This document shows, piece after piece, positions 56,470-64,000 of a stretch of 64,000 nt of DNA. Each line of letters begins with the position of its first letter. Position 1 is the stretch's first letter. The position numbers and the translations under genes are program-made. Location of the stretch: positions 17,800,001-17,864,000 of the forward strand of contig JAKCOZ010000014.1 in assembly GCA_022605955.1 (NCBI GenBank). Direction: 5' to 3'. The notes under the pieces are model-generated. The model was not told the origin of the DNA, searched no databases, and saw only the letters and a program-made list of their open reading frames with translations. The DNA comes from Rallus limicola. Taxonomy: Eukaryota; Chordata; Aves; Gruiformes; Rallidae.

Positions 56470-56894
56470 TTCCTGTGAGACAGGAAAGTTACTCATGCTG
56501 AGAGGATTTTGATAATCACATTCTCAAAACACAGCAACCTTGAAGACAGGGGAACAGACTACCTTAAACCAAGAAGGAGTTATGGGAAGGTACTTGGGAG
56601 TAACAGAACATGTTGAGAATGAGCCATAATAAGATGGTCAAAAGAGCAGGTGTGTGGATGTTTTTCAGTATCAAAGGTAAACTAATGATATTTAGCTATA
56701 AGATATGTTTACCAGTACTCATTATAATCACTAACCAATCAGTGTGGTGTAAACAGTGTATGTAACCAATTAGCAGTTCTTTAGCTTGCCACTTTTGCAG
56801 TAAGAAATGTATATAATCTGTGTGATTTCACCCAGTAAATGGCTTCACCTAAAATTCATATTGAGTTTTGTGTTGCCCATCACCAATCTCTACA
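56470..56894 (+). mobile_element. Possible second LTR-type promoter segment
   Basis: It has a CCAATCAG box (56735), a second CCAAT (56767), TATATAATC (56811), AGTAAA just after, and an end in TCTCTACA, the layout of an LTR U3-R-U5. No clear 5' TG end or target duplication is seen. Confidence 0.42.
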
Positions 56895-57527
56895 GTCTCA
56901 TCCATTCTCCTCTGATAGGGCATGAAAGCCTCCCCTGCCAGAGCCTGATGGGCTGAAAGCCTACCCAGAGACATTGAATGAGAGCTGCAGAGGCTAGTGT
57001 GGAGGTGGTTTCTTCAAGGTGTAGCTTTATTTTTGGCTGGAGAAGTAAACCTACCACAGTGCTATTTGTAGGAGTCTTCTGGGCTTGCTTGCTCTCTCCC
57101 TCTGGCGATATTTGGTTTGAGAAGTCTGGTTTTACTAGGAGAGGTCCCTGTTTCTCCAGGCTCAAAGCTTTCTCATCCCCAGAATGGAAATACAATCAAA
57201 ACTTTTAACAAACATGTTTTCTCTGAAGAGTTCCTTTGCCATTCAAAGTAGAAAGATTTTAACAAAATCAACCTACATGCAGGAAAACCACTTCCCATCT
57301 TGATTAGTCATATTTCTTTTACCAGCTATCATAAGATCTCCGTGCACAGCTGCAGAGCACTTCAGGAAAACCAGAAGAGTCAAACCTGCTGATGCAGACA
57401 GAAGTTTGCCCTTCCTTTTTGTCTCTAAATATTTCCAAACTTTACATACCATATATATGTATATATATATGTATCAGCAGGGGTATGTGTTTTGTCATTT
57501 GCCATTTCCCACAACATTCTCCTGGAG
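56895..57527. other. Intergenic, AT microsatellite
   Basis: A TATATG-rich run lies at about 57449-57473. Otherwise nothing is recognised. Confidence 0.4.
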
Positions 57528-58587
57528 AAACTGGCTGCTCATGGCTCAGGCAGGTGTGCTCTTTGCTGAGTGAAAAACTGGCTGGGCAGCCAGGCCCAAA
57601 GAGTGGTGGTGAATGGAGTTATATCCAGCTGTCAGCTGGTGACAAGTGGCATTCCCCAGAGCTTAGTACTGGGGTCAGTCTTCTTTAATGTCTTCATCAA
57701 TGATCTGGACGAGGGAATCGAGCGCACTCTCAGTGTGCTTGCAGATCGATGCCAAGTTGTACAGGAGTGTTGACCCATACTTGAGGGGTAGAAAGGCTCT
57801 ACAGAAGGATCTGGACAGGCTGGATCAATGGGCTGAGCCCAGGAGGTCACAACAACCATGTGAAATACTACAGGCTTGAAGAAGAGAGGCTGGAAAGCTG
57901 CTCATGGGAAAAGGGCAAGGGAGTGTTGGTTGACAGCTCACTGAATACGAGCTAGCTGTGGACCCAGGCGGCCAAGAAGACCAACAGTATCCTGGCTTCT
58001 GTCAGGCATGGTGTGGTCAGCAGAACTAGAGAAATGATTGTCCCCCTGTATTAGGCACTGGTGAGGCTGCAGCTCAAGTCCTGTGTTCAGTTTTGGGTCC
58101 CTCACTACAGGAAAGAAGTTGAGGTGATGGAATGCATCCAAAGAAAGGCAACAAAGCTGTTGAAGGGTATAAACCACAAGTCTTATGTGGAGCAGGTGAG
58201 GACACTAGGCTTGTCTAGCCTGGAAGAAAAAAGGAGGCTGAAAAGAGACCTCTTTCTCTACAACTAACTGAAAGGAGGTTGTAGCCAGGTGGGTGTCAGT
58301 CTCTTCTCCCAAGTAACAAGCAACAGGACATGAGAAAATTACCTCAAGTTACATCAGGGGAGGTTTAGATTGGCTGTTAGGAAAACTTTTTTCACTAAAA
58401 GGTTTGTCAAGCCTTGGAAGAGATTGCCAAGCAAAGTGGTTGAGTCACCGTCCCTGGAGGTATTGAAAAGACCTGTATATGTGGTGCTTAGGGACATGGT
58501 TTAGTGGTGGACTTGACAGTGTTAGGTGAATGGTTGGCTTGATGACCTTAAATGTCATTTCCAACCAGAATTGCTCTAGGATTCTCT
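57528..58587 (+). mobile_element. CR1 LINE, 5'-truncated, sense
   Basis: Starts in the RT region ('gaaaaactggctgggcagcc', 'gtggtggtgaatggagtta') and runs to the 3' end. Many stops and indels are present. Subfamily features differ from the young CR1 at 26461. Confidence 0.88.
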
Positions 58588-59288
58588 GAAGTATACTGGG
58601 AGAGAGGTGTTGGGCAGGGCTCCACGTGTCAAGGGCCCACCACCCCCATGTCACAGTGCCACCACCCAGCAATGCAGCAGTTGCAATGCTGTGGGACAGG
58701 ATAAAGAGGGCATCCTCCCATGTTTCGAAGCCAGCCTGCTCATCTGTTTCCCAAAGGAAGTCCTTGAGGAGTCAGTGGAATTACTTGGAGGGAGGAAGGC
58801 TGGACAAGGCTGCTAGAGGTTCTTCCCTGAAAGGCCAGCTCCTGGTGGGGCCACAATCAAAGCCCATCCAATGAATGGGTGGATGGATGGAAATGCTGCT
58901 TCAGCCCTCAGGGAACAGACACCAGATCCTCCTCCAGAGACAAGAACCACTGCCTACCCCAGTGGCAAGACTGGAGGAGCACTTTAGGAGCACTGCAGAG
59001 CTCTCTGTCCTCATTCCCTGAAGAGCTGGGGCCAGTAGCCATAGGAAATGGGATTTTGCCAGGGGTCCCAGTGCTTTGGAGCACCCTTTGGTGTCTTGTC
59101 AGGCACAGGAAGGATTCTTGCCCCCAAGGTTGACCAGGTGGGGGCATGTGGCCACTCAGGGAAGTCCTGAGATTCTGGCTCCAGACTGAGGAAGATAATG
59201 TCTTGGACATATCCTGTTTGGCATGATCAACCTGTGGGAAGAGGCTGATCTTGCTCACATGTGCAGGGAACAGCAGATTGGTACTGGT
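58588..59288. other. Intergenic, no feature seen
   Basis: No gene or transposon recognised. A decayed extra unit of the following tandem repeat may lie near 59055. Confidence 0.35.
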
Positions 59289-59700
59289 CCCCAGGGGTTT
59301 TTTGTTCCCCCTGCAGCATTGAACATGGCTCCTCCAGTCCACTTCAGCTGAGTTACTTGCCCCCACTGCTCATACACCATGAAGATGGCCTCTTGTGCTC
59401 TGCAGCTGGGGCAAGGAAGGTATTTTTTCCCCCATAGTGGGCTATCAAGTGTCCCCAGGGTTTTTTACCTTCCTCTGCAGTGCTGAGCATGGGTCCTTGC
59501 CAAGGCTCCTTTGGGCCATTTTGGCTCAGGGCCTGCTGCTCATGCCCCATGAAGGTGACCCTCATGCCCCACATCTGGGAGGAGAGAGCTTTCTTGACTC
59601 CCAGAAGGGCCTAAGGGACGACCCCAGGGATCGCTTCCCCTCTGTAGCATTGAGCATAGCTCCTTGTTGGGGCTACTCAGTTCCCCAGGTGATGAAAACT
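59289..59700. repeat. Degenerate tandem repeat, ~165-bp unit
   Basis: Units begin CCCCAGGG at 59289, 59453 and 59622. Each is followed 20-25 nt later by a CTGCAGCATTGAACATGG-like phrase, and the first two share a later CTCATRCMCCATGAAG phrase. About 2.5 units are visible and identity is modest. Confidence 0.65.
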
Positions 59701-60360
59701 CATCGAGCAACTCCTGAATCTTAATCCCCTGTCCCTGGGGCCCTGTCTGCTGACCTTCCTCCTCCCCAGCCACCATAAGCAACGCTAGGTTTTTCCTGCC
59801 GTTCCAAGATGCCCATCTCTCTCCAACTCTCTTGCCCATTGCTGGCCAAGAAGAGAGGAGTGATTTTTGGAGGGAGAAAACTAGGACTGCTTTCAGTAAG
59901 TGTGATACTTTGAAGAGCAGTAAGCACCTCTGTGGCCTTTTGTGTGTGTGGTCACTTCTGGTCCTCATTCTTCAAATCCTCCCTCTTGAGGGAACAGGCA
60001 TTGCTCGGCCTGTATTCCTGCTGCCCATCCTAAGTGCCTGAGTTGATGGGCAACCCATCCTGAGTTGCCCATCCTAAGTGATAGGTGACATTGATCATGG
60101 CCCTTTCTTCTCACAGGCTGAAACAAAAAAAGGAATTAAGAAATGCAAGAAAAAAGTCATTATGAACTAGGGGTGGTGACGTTTGGGGTGTTGTTTTGGA
60201 TATACCATTGTAAAGATTGATGTGAAAAACATTCATTACCAAAAAAAGAGCAAAAAAGCACATTCTGAACAATTTCAGTTTGCTCTTGAGAGCGCTGCCT
60301 TTGCGCATCAGTCAGTCAGCTGCTTTCCTGTTGCTGGCAAAGGCTAATATTTGAAAGCGT
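59701..60360. other. Intergenic, no gene seen
   Basis: A short local repeat of TGCCCATCCTAAGTG occurs near 60020-60080. Confidence 0.35.
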
Positions 60361-60738
60361 TAGGTTGAAAGGGGCCTTAAAAGGCCATCTAGTCCAACTC
60401 CCCTGCAGTAAACAGGGACATCTTCACTAGGTCAGGTTGCTCAGAGCCCTGTAAAGCCTGACCTTGAATGCCTCCAGGGGTGGGACCTCCACTACTGCTC
60501 TGGGCAACCTGTTCCAGTGATCCCCCAACCTCATATTGAAGAACTTATTCCTAATACCCAACCTAAATCTCACCTTTCCTAGTTTAAAACCATTACCTCT
60601 TATCCTATTCTACAAGCCTCTGTGAACAGTACTTTCCCAGCTTCCTTATAGGCACCTTTCAGGTATTGGAAGGCCGCTATAAGGTCTCCCAGGAGTCTTC
60701 TCTTCCCCAGGCTTAACAACCCCAACTCTCTCAGCCTA
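60361..60738 (-). mobile_element. CR1 LINE 3' part, antisense
   Basis: On the minus strand: 'aggctgagagagttggggtt', then the ORF2 tail and 3' end with 'ttggactagatggcc'. It is old and frameshifted. Confidence 0.87.
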
Positions 60739-61231
60739 ATAATCACACCCCTGGCTCCCCATGAGACATAGGCAGTTTGTGACTTTCTGTGGCTCTCACT
60801 TGGCTTTGCCAGCCTCCAAGTGATGGGTTTTTTTCAAGCTAAATGGAGGACTGCACCAGCCTGCTCCTGGCTCCATGTGCACAGGGTGCTCACAATTGTG
60901 AGCATCTGCTGGGAACTGAGAAAAAGACAGCAAACTGCTGCTACCACTCATAACCCTTGTGATGTGTATCCTTGGTAGTGGGTTTGGAGCTGAAAAAAGC
61001 CCTGGCCTTTCAGGCGAAGAACTGTCTCATCATTATTGGAGTCCTTGAGAGGGAAGGGAAAGGGAAGTGGATGTGAGGGCAAAAGGCAGGAAGCGTGAAG
61101 GGAGAGGAAAAGGAGAGTAAGGGGATGGGGGAGGGAATATTTCACCTGGAAGGGCCCTACATGTAGTTCTGCTGCCTGACCTCTTCAGGGCTGACCAAAA
61201 GTTTAAGCATGTCTTAAGTGCATTGTACAAA
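60739..61231. other. Intergenic, purine-rich patch
   Basis: A GGGAAGGGAAAG-type purine-rich patch lies at about 61047-61135. Otherwise nothing is recognised. Confidence 0.4.
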
Positions 61232-61630
61232 TTCTTCTGAAACACTGATGGGCATGGGCCACCAACCACGTCTCCAGGAAGCCGCTTCCAATGTTTTGCC
61301 ACCCTCTTACTAAAGAAATGCTTCCTAATGCCCAGTCTAAATCTCCTCTGTGGCAGCTTTGAACCATTCCCATGTCCTATCCCTGGATCTCAGGAAGAAG
61401 AGCTCAGCACCTCCCGCTCCACATCCCCTCCTCAAGAAGCTGTGAAAAGCAATGCAGTTGCCCCTCAGCCTCCTCTTCTCCAAGCTAGATACACCAAAAG
61501 TCCTTAGCTGCTCTTCACAGGAATTCCTTCCAGCCCTTTCACCAGCTTTGTTACCCTCTGGACACATTCGAGCACCTTCACATCCTTCTTAAACTGTGGG
61601 CCCTAGAGCAGCACACAGTACTCTTTCGAC
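61232..61630 (-). mobile_element. CR1 LINE fragment, antisense
   Basis: The minus-strand translation gives the CR1 C-terminal phrases ([27 protein letters not shown]). Frames are broken. It belongs to a different, older subfamily from the CR1 at 26461. Confidence 0.82.
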
Positions 61631-64000
61631 TGGCTGGTTAGACTCTTTTTTCCTCTGCCATCTTTAAAATCAAATTCTTTCAGCATAAAAAAGCACAATA
61701 TTTATATATTTTTTTTAATGTATATAGATATAGATATATAAAAAGCTATCTGTAAGGTAGGTTAAGCCTTAACAACTGCAGCTCTGACCAAATCCTTTCA
61801 TGCCTTTTTCTTGGTTTCTGCAGGCTTCCATCACTTACCTCACATGGCTATTTAAGAATTTTAATGTTAATGAACTTTAATGTTAATGCCTTTAATGTTA
61901 AAGGGCAATGTGGATGCACCCAGATGGAAGCCAAAATAGGGCAAAACATCAGGATGTCTTTGAGAAAGGGAACAATGAAACCATTCTATCCTGTTGTTGT
62001 TTTGGTGAGTTCTATAACGTGAAGTGTGAAAGTGGCTGTTGGTGGTGGAGCTGTGATGAAAAAACATGCTATCTTCTTATCTAAAGTTCAAGCAAAACCA
62101 TAACACTTTTGTCCATCAGACTTGGCAGATAGCTCTTGTCATTTTAGACTCCTTCTCTTTGAAAACACTGCTTTTGGAGTTGGTTTGGGAGGAGCTGCAG
62201 GTTGCGGATCCAGTGTTCATCCCATCTGCGGGCAAGCTGGAGTCTGACCAGGGCATCAGGGGTGTGCAGACTGCATGATGAAGCAAGGGCACCTTGTATC
62301 TACCATGGGGCCAAGGAGGTCTTTGTCTGCTTGAAGAAGGAGTTTCTTCTCTAGAGGGGTGCCAGGGTCCATCCTGAGTCAAGGGCATCTGCCACTGCCC
62401 AGCTGCAGCCCTGCCCTGCTGCGTCTCGTGCACGGCTGAGTCATTTCCAACAGCTTTTGGGAAAGCAGGAAGGCGGGGTGGGTGGGTGTGAATATTTAGC
62501 AAGTAACTTCAGCTGGAAAATAAAAATAATCATTTTAAAAGCCAAAAGCAGGTGAAATGTGATGAGAAGCCAGCATGCGAGGGTTCAGCTCCTGAGCGCA
62601 AGGCTCGCAGCGCCTCGCACGCTGCCCTTGCGGTTTGGCTTTAAAATGATGCTTGCTCTTCCACAAACAAAAAAACCACCAGGCTGGTAGGGTGCCCTTC
62701 TGCCTTCACCCATGAAACGTTTCGATCCCAAACAGGTGGGTTTTTTTGTGACTTTTTCACTAAGTACAAACCCCACAAAGCGTTTTCATTTCAAGTGCGC
62801 CTGAAAACACCGTGGTGTTGCAAAGGTTTTGGTCTAGCTTCACAAACCGTACCATAAATTACTCATGCAGATGCAGCCAGCGCTTGGGGCCTCTCATGGG
62901 CTTGGCAGGAGAGGCTTTGGCTGCCTGGAGAAGAGCACAGGTCCCAGCAACATCCTGGCTGGGTGATGCAGGGAGAAGATGGCTGGTCCCCGGCTGGTGT
63001 GGTGGAACTTCAGAACAAGCTGGAGTCCTGCAGGTGCCCATCGAGAGTGACTGAGTAGGGGAGCGGAGCGGTAGACCGATGAAAGGCCTTGTCCTTAACA
63101 GCGTTCACAAATGTCACACCAACAAAGCGAGAAGCCTACAGCCACATGCAAGAGCTGACCAAAGCTGACTTTACAGCAGTTCTGCTTCCCTGCAACGGGT
63201 GTGGATGTGGGTGTTACCTGCCTGCAGACGTGCAGACGGTCACCTTAGCCGTGGGAGAGCAAAGGCTGTCCGTGTTCAGTATTCACTGCAAAGGATTTCT
63301 TGAGGGGAAGGTGTGTGGGGGGGTGGTTGGAGGCAGGGGTTACCCTGTTCAAGTGTGCCACCTATTGCTAATCCACACCACTGCACCTACCCCGCACCCT
63401 TGTCCCTGCCTTCAGGGCCAGGGCCAGCGCAGGCAAGATGTGCCAGGAGCTCTTGTCAAGTCAACTGGACTCACGGCATCACATAGACAAACCTCCGAGC
63501 CCATCAGCTTTTTGTCTTCTCCGGCTCTATTTATAGAGCTAAAAAAAGAGAGGAAAAAAAAAATCAATAAAATATGCAGGAAAACATCCTTAACCACGCA
63601 CATGCTGCACAGAGAAGGGCAGTGCTGCTGCTGAAGGACACGGGCAGGGCCGCTGGTCTCCGATCAGGGTGGCTATCAAAGCAAGCTGTGCAAGAGCCTT
63701 TCTGGATCTCGGGGTGTCTCCTGCAATGTGTGTGTGGTCTAAGGAACTGCACTGTGTCTGAAGGCCAGGGAGGCACAGTGCCACCAGCCCTTACACTTTG
63801 CTTTTTACAGATTGATAAATATTTCTAATTTTATCGTGTTTGTGCTGCTTTTTTTCTTTCTTCATTCATTTCAAAGGAATTAACTTTTTGATTTGTATTT
63901 GATTTAAGTTACTCAGCTTCCGAATTTTTTTCCCAGCAGAAAGGTAGCAGAATAGGTACATGATAAAAAGGACAGCTTTCCAGCTGCTGGAAGCAGAACA
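61631..64000. other. Intergenic to window end
   Basis: An AT-rich simple repeat lies at about 61700-61742. No gene is supported. The 181-codon frame at 63089-63634 is Cys/Gly-rich with no recognisable domain. Confidence 0.4.

Noticed and set aside
63089..63634. 181-codon Cys/Gly-rich ORF
   Set aside because: No recognisable domain, a lysine-rich tail from an A-rich tract, and no promoter or splice context. Probably chance.
1..64000. CRISPR arrays, operons, tRNA/rRNA genes, prokaryotic mobile elements
   Set aside because: None seen. The window is vertebrate nuclear DNA.

Overview
The window is vertebrate nuclear DNA from a bird. Three things point that way: many CR1 LINE fragments in both orientations, several avian-type ERV solo LTRs, and two intact chemokine-receptor genes of the CCR cluster. 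It is not prokaryotic: there are no operons, ribosome binding sites, CRISPR arrays or recognisable tRNA/rRNA genes. The species cannot be fixed from sequence alone.

Only two intact protein-coding genes are supported, both on the minus strand. At 6600-7670 is a CCR2/CCR5-type CC chemokine receptor (356 aa). At 31579-32637 is a CCR8-like receptor (352 aa). Both are seven-transmembrane GPCRs coded in one exon that starts just downstream of a clear splice acceptor, the usual chemokine-receptor layout with upstream non-coding exons. Their common orientation fits a tandemly expanded receptor cluster serving leukocyte migration.

The most informative structure is a direct segmental duplication. The 5' end of the CCR8-like gene plus about 5 kb upstream (copy A, 32428-37528) is repeated at 42237-47294 (copy B). 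Copy B carries a broken, 3'-truncated CCR8-like pseudogene. That pseudogene is split by a 1.2-kb solo LTR flanked by 5-bp target duplications. A different copy of the same LTR family sits in copy A at 35567-36789, and copy B keeps the empty site at 46577-46581, so the order of events can be read. By eye, identity between copies is much higher in the middle (33.0-34.9 kb) than on either side, which suggests gene conversion.

Layout: 1-6.0 kb is a CR1 scrap and mostly featureless sequence with one unidentified exon-like stretch. 6.0-8.5 kb is the CCR5-like locus. 8.8-12.6 kb is a solo-LTR cluster that includes an LTR nested inside a relative. 12.6-25.7 kb is mostly featureless with CR1 and LTR remnants. 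25.7-30.1 kb is CR1-rich, with a young CR1 nested in an older one, plus another LTR. 30.8-32.7 kb is the CCR8-like locus. 32.4-47.3 kb holds the duplication pair and its spacer. 47.3-64 kb is repeat-bearing intergenic DNA (two LTR-like segments, CR1 copies, a degenerate ~165-bp tandem repeat) with no gene that I can support.
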